From Microbacterium hatanonis (GTDB lineage Bacteria; Actinomycetota; Actinomycetes; Actinomycetales; Microbacteriaceae), in NCBI RefSeq assembly GCF_008017415.1, contig NZ_VRSV01000001.1, positions 1,488,001 to 1,552,000 on the forward strand: a stretch of DNA of 64,000 bases, in the 5' to 3' direction. Shown here in pieces: positions 37,651 through 45,224 of this stretch; the stretch's first letter is position 1, and each line of letters begins with the position of its first letter. The position numbers and the translations under genes are program-made. Under the pieces are notes generated by a model. The model did not search any database, was not told the DNA's origin, and worked only from the letters and a program-made list of their open reading frames with translations.

Positions 37651-38322
37651 TCAGGAGGTGAGCGCCGCCGGAGTGCGCTTGCGCGTGGTGAGCACCTGGT
37701 CGATGAGACCGTACGCCACAGCCTCCTCGCCCGAGAGGATCTTGTCGCGGTCGATGTCCTTGTTGACCTCTTCCGGCGTCTTGTTCGAGTGCTTGGAGAG
37801 CGTGGCCTCCAGCCAGGTGCGCATACGGAGGATCTCCGCCGCCTGGATCTCGATGTCCGACGCCTGACCGTGACCCGACTCGCCCACGGCGGGCTGGTGG
37901 ATCAGGATGCGGGCGTTCGGAAGCGCGAGACGCTTGCCGGGCGCGCCGGCAGCGAGAAGCACCGACGCCGCCGACGCCGCCTGGCCGAGCACGACCGTCT
38001 GGATCTGCGGCGACACGTACTGCATCGTGTCGTAGATCGCCGTCATGGCCGTGAACGAGCCACCGGGCGAGTTGATGTACATGATGATGTCGCGGTCGGG
38101 GTCCTGGCTCTCGAGGACGAGCAGCTGCGCCATCACGTCGTCGGCCGACGCGTCGTCGACCTGCACGCCGAGGAAGATCACGCGGTCTTCGAACAGCTTG
38201 TTGTAGGGGTCCTGGCGCTTGTACCCGTAGGCCGTGCGCTCTTCGAACTGCGGCAGGATGTAACGGCTGCCGGGCATCTGGATGCCCTGGCCGGCCGCGG
38301 CTCCGAAGGTGGGGGTGTGCAT
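37651..38322 (-). CDS. clpP2: ATP-dependent Clp protease proteolytic subunit (ClpP2)
   Basis: A 223-residue serine peptidase subunit. The catalytic triad is S117 (GQAASAAS), H142 (ILIHQP) and an Asp near 190 (DIDRDKIL). The N-terminal extension of about 35 residues and the AASAAS active-site variant (GMAASMGS in the partner) are typical of actinobacterial ClpP2, which forms a mixed ClpP1P2 complex and carries the docking face for ClpX. It follows clpP1 by 31 bp. Confidence 0.96.
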   Translation of the reverse strand: MHTPTFGAAAGQGIQMPGSRYILPQFEERTAYGYKRQDPYNKLFEDRVIFLGVQVDDASADDVMAQLLVLESQDPDRDIIMYINSPGGSFTAMTAIYDTMQYVSPQIQTVVLGQAASAASVLLAAGAPGKRLALPNARILIHQPAVGESGHGQASDIEIQAAEILRMRTWLEATLSKHSNKTPEEVNKDIDRDKILSGEEAVAYGLIDQVLTTRKRTPAALTS

Positions 38323-38353
38323 GTGGGTTCTCTCTCTTTCGCCTTCGGGTGCG

Positions 38354-38941
38354 TTACTCGGCGGTCGTTCCGCCGCCGCCGGTCACGTCGAGCGCGCTGG
38401 AGCGGATGTGGTCGACGAAGCCGTACTCGAGTGCTTCCTCGGCCGAGAACCAGCGGTCGCGGTCGCCGTCGGCGTTGATCTGCTCGACGTCCTTGCCCGT
38501 CTGACCCGCCGTGATCTCGGCGAGGCGACGCTTCATGTCGAGGATCAGCTGAGCCTGGGTCTGAATGTCGCTCGACGTGCCGCCGAACCCGCCGTGCGGC
38601 TGGTGCAGCAGGACACGCGCGTTGGGGGTGATGTACCGCTTCCCCTTCGTGCCGCTCGTGAGCAGGAGCTGGCCCATCGAAGCAGCCATGCCGATGCCGA
38701 CGGTGACGATGTCGTTGGGCACGAACTGCATCGTGTCGTAGATCGCCATACCGGCGGTGATCGATCCGCCGGGCGAGTTGATGTACAGGAAGATGTCCTT
38801 TTCCTGGTCTTCGGCGGCGAGCAACAGGATCTTGGCGCAGATCTCGTTGGCGTTCTCGTCACGCACCTCTGAGCCCAGCCAGATGATGCGGTCTTTGAGG
38901 AGCCTGTCGAAGACGCTGGTTGCCATTAGTGGTTCGGCCAT
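38354..38941 (-). CDS. clpP1: ATP-dependent Clp protease proteolytic subunit (ClpP1)
   Basis: A 195-residue serine peptidase subunit with S88 (GMAASMG), H113 (LLHQPHGG) and an Asp in [13 protein letters not shown]. Together with ClpP2 it forms the heterotetradecameric Clp peptidase. CAGGAG lies before the ATG at 38941; a second Met (MATSVFD) five residues in is an alternative start. A TAGATT box 32 bp upstream is the likely promoter of clpP1-clpP2. Confidence 0.97.
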   Translation of the reverse strand: MAEPLMATSVFDRLLKDRIIWLGSEVRDENANEICAKILLLAAEDQEKDIFLYINSPGGSITAGMAIYDTMQFVPNDIVTVGIGMAASMGQLLLTSGTKGKRYITPNARVLLHQPHGGFGGTSSDIQTQAQLILDMKRRLAEITAGQTGKDVEQINADGDRDRWFSAEEALEYGFVDHIRSSALDVTGGGGTTAE

Positions 38942-38972
38942 GAATACTCCTGATTCCTCGGGGTCGGCTTCG

Positions 38973-38978
38973 AATCTA
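38973..38978 (-). promoter_or_regulatory. Probable -10 box for clpP1-clpP2
   Basis: TAGATT on the minus strand with about 32 bp to the clpP1 ATG. I see no recognisable ClgR or HspR operator, but the short space makes this hard to judge. Confidence 0.45.
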
Positions 38979-39021
38979 CCGGCGTGGTTTCAGGCCCGAG
39001 GTCGTGTTCGCCGTGGGCAGA

Positions 39022-39516
39022 TCAAGCGTGTCCATCCACGATCTCCTCGGCGTAGCCCCGCACCGACCGGGTGTACCGCGGGAGGTGCGGAGCGAGCGCC
39101 AGAAGAGCGACGGCGGCGGCCCGGTCGGCCTGCCCCGCCGAGACCAGCGCCAACGCGTAGAACGCCGCGGCCGCGTCGTTCATCGGCGTACCGGGGGCGC
39201 GCTCGTACTCCTCGCGCAGCAGGGAGAGCGCCTCCGTCACCTGGCCGAGGTTGCGGATGGTGCTTGCCAGCTGGATCGTCGCACGTGCGCGGCGCTCGTC
39301 GTCGAGCCCGAGCTCGAGGGCGCGCCGGTAGAGCGTCTCGGCCTCGGACTCCCTGCCCGCCGAGTCGCGAGCACCGGCTCGTTCGAACAGGGCGACGGGG
39401 TCGTCGGCGTGCCGCTCGGAGGCCAGGGCGTCGATCGCCGTGATCACCTCATCGGGGGCGAGGGCGTCATCCGCCCACACCGCATCCACCCGTTCTTGCC
39501 AGCTCTGCCCGCTCAT
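39022..39516 (-). CDS. Tetratricopeptide-repeat protein
   Basis: A 164-residue helical protein. TPR-like helix pairs are seen at about 40-70 (DPVALFERAGARDSAGRESEAETLYRRALELG) and 75-105 (RARATIQLASTIRNLGQVTEALSLLREEYERAP). Such proteins mediate protein contacts. It lies between tig and clpP1 on the same strand, separated from each by a terminator or promoter. The position near the chaperone and protease genes hints at protein quality control, which is inference. ATG at 39516 is preceded by CGGGAGGAAGAG. Confidence 0.8.
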   Translation of the reverse strand: MSGQSWQERVDAVWADDALAPDEVITAIDALASERHADDPVALFERAGARDSAGRESEAETLYRRALELGLDDERRARATIQLASTIRNLGQVTEALSLLREEYERAPGTPMNDAAAAFYALALVSAGQADRAAAVALLALAPHLPRYTRSVRGYAEEIVDGHA

Positions 39517-39539
39517 CGCTCTTCCTCCCGGGGACGAGA

Positions 39540-39569
39540 AAGGGGCGGATGCTACTGCATCCGCCCCTT
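39540..39569 (-). terminator. Intrinsic terminator after tig
   Basis: A perfect 13-bp stem (AAGGGGCGGATGC and complement) with a 4-nt loop, 12 bp after the tig stop, followed by TTTCT on the minus strand. Confidence 0.9.
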
Positions 39570-39580
39570 CCCTCTGGGTC

Positions 39581-41002
39581 TTACTCCTTGGCCGCGGCCT
39601 TCTTCTTGGCGGGGGCCTTCTTCTTGGGCTTCTCTTCGGCCTCGATGACCTCGTCGGCGTCGGCCGCGGCATCCGCGATCTCCTCGGCCTCTTCGACGAC
39701 GTCGGCCTCGGCAGCAGGCTCGTCCTCGACCGCGACGAAGCCGCTCAGATCGACGGGAGCGCCGTTGGAGTCGACGACGGTCACGCGACCGAGCGCGACG
39801 GCCAGCGCCTTGTTGCGGGCGACCTCGCCGACGAGTGCGGGCAGCTGGTTGCCCGACTGCAGCGCCTCGACGAACTCCTGCGGTGCCATGCCGTACTGGG
39901 CGGCAGACTGGATGAGGTACTGCGTGAGCTCGTCCTGCGAGACCTGGACGTTGCCGTCCTCGGCGATCTTGTCCAGGATCATCTGCGTGCGGAACTGCTT
40001 CTCGCTCGCTTCGGTGACCTCGGCGCGGTGCTCGTCGTCCTCGAGGCGGTTCTCGCCCTCGAGGTGGTTGTGCACCTCGTCCTCGATGAGCTGCGGCGGA
40101 ACGGGGATCTCGACCTGCGAGAGCAGCTCTTCGATCAGCTTGTCGCGCGCGGCCGAGCCCTGGGTGAAGGTCGACTGCTGAGCGACGCGCTCCTTGAGGC
40201 TGTCGCGCAGTTCGGCGATGGTGTCGAACTCGCTGGCGATCTGCGCGAAGTCGTCGTCGGCCTCGGGGAGCTCGCGCTCCTTGACGGCGGTGATCTTGAC
40301 GGAGACCTCGGCCTCCTCGCCGGCGTGGTCGCCGCCGACGAGCTTCGAGCGGAAGGTGGTGTCCTCACCCGCGGTGAGAGACTCGATCGCCTCGTCGATG
40401 CCCTCGAGCAGTTCACCCGAGCCCACCTCGTACGACACGCCCTCGGCGCGGTCGATCTCGGTGCCGTCGATCGTGGCGACGAGGTCCAGCTCGACGAAGT
40501 CGCCGGTCGCCGCGGGGCGGTCGACGGTCACGAGAGTGCCGAAGCGTGCGCGCAGGCTGTCGAGCTCGGCGTCGATGGCCGCCTCGTCGACCTCGACGGC
40601 GTCGACGGTCAGCGTGATGCCCTCGTAGGCGGGCAGCTCGAACTCGGGACGCACGTCGACCTCGACATCGACGATGAGGTCTCCGGAGTAGTCCTTGAGC
40701 TCAGGCAGTTCGACGACCTCGGCGTTCGGGCGGCCGATGACGCGGAGGTTCTGCTGCTCGACGGCCGCGCGGTAGAAACCGTCGAGGCCCTCGTTGACCG
40801 CGTGCTCGACGACCGCACCGCGGCCGACGCGCTGGTCGATGATGGGGGCGGGCACCTTGCCCTTGCGGAAACCGGGGATCTGCACGTCCTGCGCGATGTG
40901 CTCGTACGCGTGAGCGATGCTCGGCTTGAGCTCCTCCGGCGAGACAGTGATGTGCAGCTTCACCCGGGTCGGGCTGAGCTTCTCGACGGTGCTGTTGACC
41001 AT
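39581..41002 (-). CDS. tig: Trigger factor
   Basis: A 473-residue ribosome-associated chaperone and peptidyl-prolyl isomerase. The N-terminal ribosome-binding domain has [18 protein letters not shown], close to the family GFRxGKVP signature. The PPIase domain lies around 165-245 ([16 protein letters not shown]) and the C-terminal helical domain follows. The last 45 residues are an acidic Ala/Glu tract that ends in Lys-rich [14 protein letters not shown], common in actinobacteria. Although the frame is open through both tRNA genes upstream, homology begins at ATG 41002. It lies 76 bp after tRNA-Pro on the same strand and may share its transcript. Confidence 0.97.
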   Translation of the reverse strand: MVNSTVEKLSPTRVKLHITVSPEELKPSIAHAYEHIAQDVQIPGFRKGKVPAPIIDQRVGRGAVVEHAVNEGLDGFYRAAVEQQNLRVIGRPNAEVVELPELKDYSGDLIVDVEVDVRPEFELPAYEGITLTVDAVEVDEAAIDAELDSLRARFGTLVTVDRPAATGDFVELDLVATIDGTEIDRAEGVSYEVGSGELLEGIDEAIESLTAGEDTTFRSKLVGGDHAGEEAEVSVKITAVKERELPEADDDFAQIASEFDTIAELRDSLKERVAQQSTFTQGSAARDKLIEELLSQVEIPVPPQLIEDEVHNHLEGENRLEDDEHRAEVTEASEKQFRTQMILDKIAEDGNVQVSQDELTQYLIQSAAQYGMAPQEFVEALQSGNQLPALVGEVARNKALAVALGRVTVVDSNGAPVDLSGFVAVEDEPAAEADVVEEAEEIADAAADADEVIEAEEKPKKKAPAKKKAAAKE

Positions 41003-41078
41003 GCCTGTTCGTTCTCCTCGTGATGGACCGCGCACAGCGCGGCGTTCGGAAGGGTCTGGGGTCTGCGGGGCTCGTTCG

Positions 41079-41152
41079 TCGGGGCGACAGGATTTGAACC
41101 TGCGGCCTCCCGCTCCCAAAGCGGGCGCTCTACCAAGCTGAGCTACGCCCCG
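41079..41152 (-). tRNA. tRNA-Pro (anticodon TGG)
   Basis: A 74-nt gene starting CGGGGCGTAGCTCAGCTTGG. The acceptor stem is CGGGGCG/CGCCCCG with discriminator A and no encoded CCA. The anticodon arm CCCGC-TTTGGGA-GCGGG gives TGG. T-arm GGTTCAAATCC. TAGACT about 39 bp upstream (41196-41191) is the probable -10. Confidence 0.97.
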
Positions 41153-41259
41153 GGCGGTGCACGCGGACGTGCGACGATACGGCCCCGAGAAGTCTAGACG
41201 ATGGGGCCGCCACCGCCCGCCGAACGGCACGGATGTGCAGAACGGGCGCCGACACCCGG

Positions 41260-41265
41260 TAGACT
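41260..41265 (+). promoter_or_regulatory. -10 box of tRNA-Gly
   Basis: TAGACT 40 bp before the tRNA-Gly 5' end. The divergent tRNA-Pro uses an identical hexamer at 41196-41191 on the minus strand, so the two promoters sit back to back. Confidence 0.6.
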
Positions 41266-41305
41266 TTCGGATGCTGCGGCTGAGCCGCGGACAATTGAAA
41301 ATCGC

Positions 41306-41379
41306 GGGGCTGTAGCTTAGTGGTAAAGCCTTAGTCTTCCAAACTAATGATGCGGGTTCGATTCCCGTCAGCCCCTCCA
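41306..41379 (+). tRNA. tRNA-Gly (anticodon TCC)
   Basis: A 74-nt gene starting GGGGCTGTAGCTTAGTGG and ending with an encoded CCA. The acceptor stem is GGGGCTG/CAGCCCC with discriminator T. The anticodon arm TTAGT-CTTCCAA-ACTAA gives TCC. T-arm GGTTCGATTCC. Confidence 0.97.
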
Positions 41380-41433
41380 AAGATCATCCATTCGGTTGAT
41401 GCGTCGCCGAGTCTCCTCGGGTTGGCTGGGTGG

Positions 41434-41580
41434 ATGGACGTTTTCGCCCTCTTCCACCCGACGGCAGCCAACGCGCGCGATGAGTGGCAGTCGAAACAGG
41501 AGCTCCCCGCTCCCGTGCCGACTCCCGGCGAGGGTCCCGGTGTCATCCGCGGCGGGCGCATCGTCATCGAGGTCGCGTAG
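41434..41580 (+). CDS. Small protein, 48 aa (DUF6191-like)
   Basis: A very short protein: MDVFALFHPTAANARDEWQS, a Pro-rich middle and a C-terminal GGRIVIEV. The start plus final GGRIVI pattern resembles a short actinobacterial family I know as DUF6191, but this is from memory. The ATG is chosen by that resemblance; an upstream TTG or GTG is possible. It lies just after tRNA-Gly, whose transcript may run into it. The stop is 15 bp from the opposing gamma-carbonic anhydrase stop. Confidence 0.5.
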   Translation: MDVFALFHPTAANARDEWQSKQELPAPVPTPGEGPGVIRGGRIVIEVA

Positions 41581-41594
41581 CGCTTCGACCCGCC

Positions 41595-42149
41595 CTATTC
41601 GAGCCCGTCGCCGACGACCTCGACCGCCGCGCGGTGCTCGTCGAGCCGCTCCCGATAGACCTCCGCGTTACGGAGGATCTTCGCCCTCTCCTCGGCGGTG
41701 AGTTGCCGCCGCACCTTCCCCGGCACGCCGGCCACCAGCGATCCCGGCGGGATGACGGCCCCTTCGAGAATCACGGCTCCCCCGGCCACCAGGCACCCCT
41801 CGCCGATCACCGCACCCGAGAGCACCACGCTCCCCATCCCGATGAGCGTTCCTTCACCGATGGTGCATCCATGGACGACCGCGTTGTGGCCGACCGATAC
41901 GTTCTCACCGATGCGTACAGGACGCCCCGCGTCGACGTGCACCGAAACGTTGTCCTGCAGGTTGCTTCCGGCCCCGATGACGATGGCGTCCCCGTCGGCC
42001 CGCAGTACCGCGTTGTACCAGACGCTCGATTCCGGCCCGAGCGAAACCGCCCCGATCACTCGGGCGCCCGCGGCGATGAACGCCGAGTCGTGGACGACGG
42101 GAACCGCCCGGCCGAGGCGGAGAACACTGGCGTCAGAGGCACTGGTCAT
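41595..42149 (-). CDS. Gamma-carbonic anhydrase-like hexapeptide-repeat protein
   Basis: A 184-residue left-handed beta-helix protein. Hexapeptide repeats run from about 20 to 150 (GARVIGAVSLGPESSVWYNAVLRAD, GAGSNLQDNVSVHVDAG, GENVSVGHNAVVHGCTIGEGTLIGMGSVVLSGA). The three expected metal-binding histidines are present as H71, H88 and H93, so zinc or iron binding is likely. Many such proteins (YrdA/PaaY/CaiE group) have weak or no carbonic anhydrase activity, so the reaction is uncertain. TAGGGT (42161-42156) lies 6 nt before the ATG, consistent with a leaderless mRNA. Confidence 0.92.
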   Translation of the reverse strand: MTSASDASVLRLGRAVPVVHDSAFIAAGARVIGAVSLGPESSVWYNAVLRADGDAIVIGAGSNLQDNVSVHVDAGRPVRIGENVSVGHNAVVHGCTIGEGTLIGMGSVVLSGAVIGEGCLVAGGAVILEGAVIPPGSLVAGVPGKVRRQLTAEERAKILRNAEVYRERLDEHRAAVEVVGDGLE

Positions 42150-42279
42150 CCCCCGACCCTACTGAGACACCACTGGAGGCACCCCCGTCCGAAGCACAGA
42201 CACGGGTGGGGCGATAGGTAGACACCGGGGTTCGCGCGGGGAAGTGCGCCCGACGGCCCGCGCACGGCGGAGCGGAGTC

Positions 42280-42285
42280 TAGCGT
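42280..42285 (+). promoter_or_regulatory. Probable -10 box of the SipW/TasA-like operon
   Basis: TAGCGT about 52 bp before the first ATG of the operon, leaving a leader with a good AGGAGA ribosome site. No clear -35. Confidence 0.5.
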
Positions 42286-42337
42286 TTCGGGCGACTTGCC
42301 GAACGACTCGTCCACAGCCCTCAGCCAGGAGAACGCA

Positions 42338-42925
42338 ATGACCGCTCAACTCGAAGACACCACCCCTGCCCGCCGGACCGGCGGCCGCAGCACGGGACGC
42401 ACGAAGGGGATCCTCGCGATCGCCGTCGGGACCGCGCTCCTCCTCGGCGGCGGCGGAACGTACGCGTACTGGTCGACGCAGCAGGCGTTGACGGCCGGCA
42501 CCGTCACCACGGGCGATCTGAACCTCGGTCTCGGCACTCCGAGCTGGACCCTGACCGGCGTGCTCTCGCCGGCGGCACCGGTGGCCGACCCGGCGGCGGT
42601 CCGCATCGTTCCCGGCGACACCCTGACCCTCACCCAGCCGGTCACCGTGACCCTCGTCGGCAACACGATCCAGGCCAACCTCGCCGTCAACGCCGCGTCG
42701 ATCGTGCCCGCCGACGTGGCCCAGTACGTCTCCGTGGCTTTCACCGCCCCCGGCCTCGGGACGCCGACGGGGACCAACACCTACCGGGTGACGCCCGCTA
42801 CGGCCGGGACCATCAACGCCACCGTCACCGTGACGTTCTCGTCGAGCACGCCCGACCGTATCGCCGCCAACACGGCGGTGAACCTCAACAACATCACCTT
42901 CTCGCTGACCCAGGCGTCGAGCTGA
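42338..42925 (+). CDS. TasA/camelysin-like exported protein 1 (SipW-type substrate)
   Basis: A 195-residue secreted protein. A basic start (RRTGGRSTGRTKG) leads to one hydrophobic stretch (about 24-42) ending GGGGTYAYWSTQQALTAGTVTTGDL. The Y-A-Y-W-S followed within ten residues by AGTVTTGDLNL closely parallels the mature start of camelysin and TasA, which are cut by SipW-type signal peptidase rather than the housekeeping enzyme. The rest is a Thr/Val/Ala-rich beta-sandwich-like domain (roughly 55-195) with no Cys. AGGAGAACGC precedes the ATG. It is the first of four genes ending in the matching signal peptidase. Fibre formation or surface display is inferred. Confidence 0.8.
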   Translation: MTAQLEDTTPARRTGGRSTGRTKGILAIAVGTALLLGGGGTYAYWSTQQALTAGTVTTGDLNLGLGTPSWTLTGVLSPAAPVADPAAVRIVPGDTLTLTQPVTVTLVGNTIQANLAVNAASIVPADVAQYVSVAFTAPGLGTPTGTNTYRVTPATAGTINATVTVTFSSSTPDRIAANTAVNLNNITFSLTQASS

Positions 42926-42968
42926 CGTCAGCGTGCCCCACCGCACCACCCGCCCTCGAGGAGTTCCG

Positions 42969-43466
42969 ATGCGCCCGATTCGCAGGGGCGTGATTCTCGG
43001 CGTGGCCCTCGCACTCGTTGCGGGGGCCACCGCCGCGAACGCCCTGTGGTCGGTGCGTGCCCCCGTCGCCGTCTCGGCGACGTCCACGGGCGACATCACC
43101 GTCGCCGCCGTGTGGCGCGACGGGACCCCCGCGTGGAGTCCGCTGTTCCCCGGCCGCTCCACCGCCGGGCACGTGCTGCGCATCACCGAGGGCGGAGAGG
43201 CCACCACGTTGCGCTGGACCCTGCGCGTCTCGCTCACCACGGCATCCTCCTTCGCCCCCTACGTCACGATGCAGGCCTGGGTCGGGCCGTGCGGCACGGG
43301 CGTCCCGATCCCCTCCGCCGGCTATACGACGTCGAGCGGACTCACCCCCGGACAGGTCCTCGACGTATGCGTCCGACTGACGATGGCAGCGAACACGCCG
43401 GCGTCGCTCGCGGGCGCCGCCGTCGCGCCGGTCGTCACGGTGGCCGCCCTCCAACGGGGGATGTGA
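42969..43466 (+). CDS. SipW-type exported protein 2
   Basis: A 165-residue secreted protein. The signal segment is MRPIRRGVILGVALALVAGATAANALWSVRAPV; the NALWS motif and the later SATSTGDITV repeat the signature of the preceding protein. The mature part is rich in beta strands, with a Cys pair (VGPCGTG and DVCVRLT) that could form a disulfide. GAGGAG lies before the ATG at 42969. Its stop overlaps the next start (TGATG). It is likely a minor subunit or partner of the same surface structure. Confidence 0.72.
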   Translation: MRPIRRGVILGVALALVAGATAANALWSVRAPVAVSATSTGDITVAAVWRDGTPAWSPLFPGRSTAGHVLRITEGGEATTLRWTLRVSLTTASSFAPYVTMQAWVGPCGTGVPIPSAGYTTSSGLTPGQVLDVCVRLTMAANTPASLAGAAVAPVVTVAALQRGM

Positions 43467-43972
43467 TGGCCCCCCCGCGCCGCGGACGACGGGCGATCCG
43501 CCTCATGATCGGGGCGGTGTCGGTCGGGCTCACGGTCGCGCTCGCGCCGGTCGCAGCATCCGCACTGTGGCAGACCACCACGACGGCACCGGCCGCTCCG
43601 CTGGCCGCCGGAACGCTGACGACCCCCGTCGCCACCTGTACCTCTGTACCGGCAGGTGGCGGCAGCGCCGCCTATGCGCAGATCTCCTGGCCTGTCATCA
43701 CCGGGGCCGATGCCTACACCATCACCCTCCGCAACTCGACCGGCTCCGCATCGACCGTGCAGGCGACCGGAGTGACCTCGACGACGTACGACATCAAGGG
43801 AAACCTCGTCACGAATCTCGGCGTGCTCCTCACCGCCCTTCTCGGCGGCGGCGCGATCTACGTCACCGTCACGGCGACCAACAGCACGTGGGTCTCGGCT
43901 CCCAGCACAGGCACCCCCATCATCCTGAGCAGCGTCATCGGCGGGCTCCTCGGGGGATTCAAATGCCAGTGA
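43466..43972 (+). CDS. SipW-type exported protein 3 with fibronectin-III-like domain
   Basis: A 168-residue secreted protein. The signal segment (about 10-33) ends VAASALWQTTTTAPAAPLAAGTL, again giving the A-x-W signature. Residues about 50-140 resemble a fibronectin type III fold: ISWPVITGADAYTITLRNSTG, then TTYDIKGN and YVTVTATNSTW. A hydrophobic Leu/Gly-rich stretch precedes the C-terminal FKCQ. Cys residues near 52 (VATCTSV) and at the end could pair. It overlaps the next gene by 10 bp. Confidence 0.72.
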   Translation: MAPPRRGRRAIRLMIGAVSVGLTVALAPVAASALWQTTTTAPAAPLAAGTLTTPVATCTSVPAGGGSAAYAQISWPVITGADAYTITLRNSTGSASTVQATGVTSTTYDIKGNLVTNLGVLLTALLGGGAIYVTVTATNSTWVSAPSTGTPIILSSVIGGLLGGFKCQ

Positions 43973-45201
43973 CCACCCCCGCGCTCCCGCTCCGGCGCGA
44001 TCTCGCGCCTCGCAGGCCGCAGCGAACCGTGCCGAAGCGCGTGTGGTCGGTCGTGTCCACGGTGGTTCTCGCGGCGTTCGCCCTCTTCGCGATCCTGGCC
44101 ATCGGCGTGCCGTTCGTCCTCGGTGCGCAGAGCTACACCGTTCTCACGGGGAGCATGAACCCGGGGATGCCGCCGGGGTCGCTGGTGGCTGCCCGACCGA
44201 CCGACTTCGCCTCGATCCGCATCGGCGACGTGATCACCTATCAGCTCGAGCCCGGTGAGCCCGCCGTGGTCACCCACCGCGTCGTCGGCAGCACCCAGGA
44301 CAACACCGGCGACCGGATGCTGATCACGCGCGGGGACGCGAACGACGTCGACGACGAGAAGCCGGTCATCGCGGCACAGGTGCGCGGGGTCATCGTCTAC
44401 GCGGTGCCCTTGCTCGGGTATCCCAACAGCCTGCTGCCCGGCACGACACGATCGGCCGCCGTCATCGGCATCGGTGCCGCCATCGTCGGCTACGGCGTCG
44501 TCGTGCTCGCGACGGATCTGCTGCGCTCGCACCGGCGCCGCCTCCGCGCTCGTGGCGCGGCCGTCGTCATCGCGATCGCGATGGGGACCGCCGCCGGCGC
44601 GGGCATCACGGGCGCGTCGACGGCGCACGCCGACACACTCATCGCACCCACGGCGGCTCCCTCGCAGTGGCTGCAGCTCAGCAGCGATGGCCGATCGTGG
44701 GTGACCGGACGCGGACTCTCGGTCTTCAACAAAGCGGAGGGCCTCGTCCCGGGCGGCGCGGCGACCGAGTCGCTGTGGGTCCGCAACGCAGGACCGGATG
44801 CCGCCACAGCGGCGATCGTGATCGACTTCCGCCCCGCCGGAACCAGCCCAGCCGATGCCGCCCTCGCCGAGGCGCTGGTGCTCCGCGTCGACGGCGAGGT
44901 GGTCACCGCCGGAGAACCCTCGCCGCTCGGACGGTTCGACCCGTCGGGCGCACGCCGTGTCGAGCTCCGACTGTCGCTCGCGCCGTACTCGGGCAACGCG
45001 TCGAGGAACGCCGCGGCGGTCGTCGCGCCCGTCGTCCGCCTGACCGAGGTCGTCGGTGACGAGGCGCAGGCCGCCGCGCCGCGCCCGCTGGCCGCAACCG
45101 GGATCGATCCCGCCGTCGGCGGGACGCTCATCTTCTCGGGGTTGACCGCCCTCATCGCCGGCGCGGTCCTCCTCCGGCGCTCCCGTCACGGATCCCGCTG
45201 A
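43963..45201 (+). CDS. SipW-like signal peptidase fused to a sortase-anchored surface domain
   Basis: A 412-residue composite protein. Residues 26-54 form a membrane anchor, then an S26B (ER/SipW-type) peptidase: the nucleophile is S64 in TGSMNPGM and the general base position is H105 (VVTHRVVG) instead of Lys, with RGDAND at 123-128. A second membrane segment spans about 163-185. A new signal-peptide-like segment follows (RRRLRARGAAVVIAIAMG, cut site AHA-D at about 221-224), then a beta-rich extracellular domain (about 230-370), and finally LAATG (376-380), a hydrophobic span and RRSRHGSR, a sorting signal for a class E-type sortase. The first part would process the three upstream proteins; the second may be released and wall-anchored. 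Confidence 0.8.
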   Translation: MPVTTPALPLRRDLAPRRPQRTVPKRVWSVVSTVVLAAFALFAILAIGVPFVLGAQSYTVLTGSMNPGMPPGSLVAARPTDFASIRIGDVITYQLEPGEPAVVTHRVVGSTQDNTGDRMLITRGDANDVDDEKPVIAAQVRGVIVYAVPLLGYPNSLLPGTTRSAAVIGIGAAIVGYGVVVLATDLLRSHRRRLRARGAAVVIAIAMGTAAGAGITGASTAHADTLIAPTAAPSQWLQLSSDGRSWVTGRGLSVFNKAEGLVPGGAATESLWVRNAGPDAATAAIVIDFRPAGTSPADAALAEALVLRVDGEVVTAGEPSPLGRFDPSGARRVELRLSLAPYSGNASRNAAAVVAPVVRLTEVVGDEAQAAAPRPLAATGIDPAVGGTLIFSGLTALIAGAVLLRRSRHGSR

Positions 45202-45224
45202 ACCGACGGGATCGGATCAGCGGG
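45194..45224. terminator. Weak bidirectional terminator between the SipW fusion and acyltransferase genes
   Basis: CCCGCTGA (45194-45201) and TCAGCGGG (45217-45224) form an 8-bp stem that includes both converging stop codons. The loop is 15 nt, so the structure is modest. Confidence 0.4.

Noticed and set aside
41079..41379. tRNA pair as an integration site
   Set aside because: No integrase, no direct repeat of the tRNA 3' ends and only housekeeping genes on both sides.
41003..41380. Trigger factor frame extended through tRNA-Pro and tRNA-Gly
   Set aside because: It would translate tRNA genes; the conserved protein starts at 41002.
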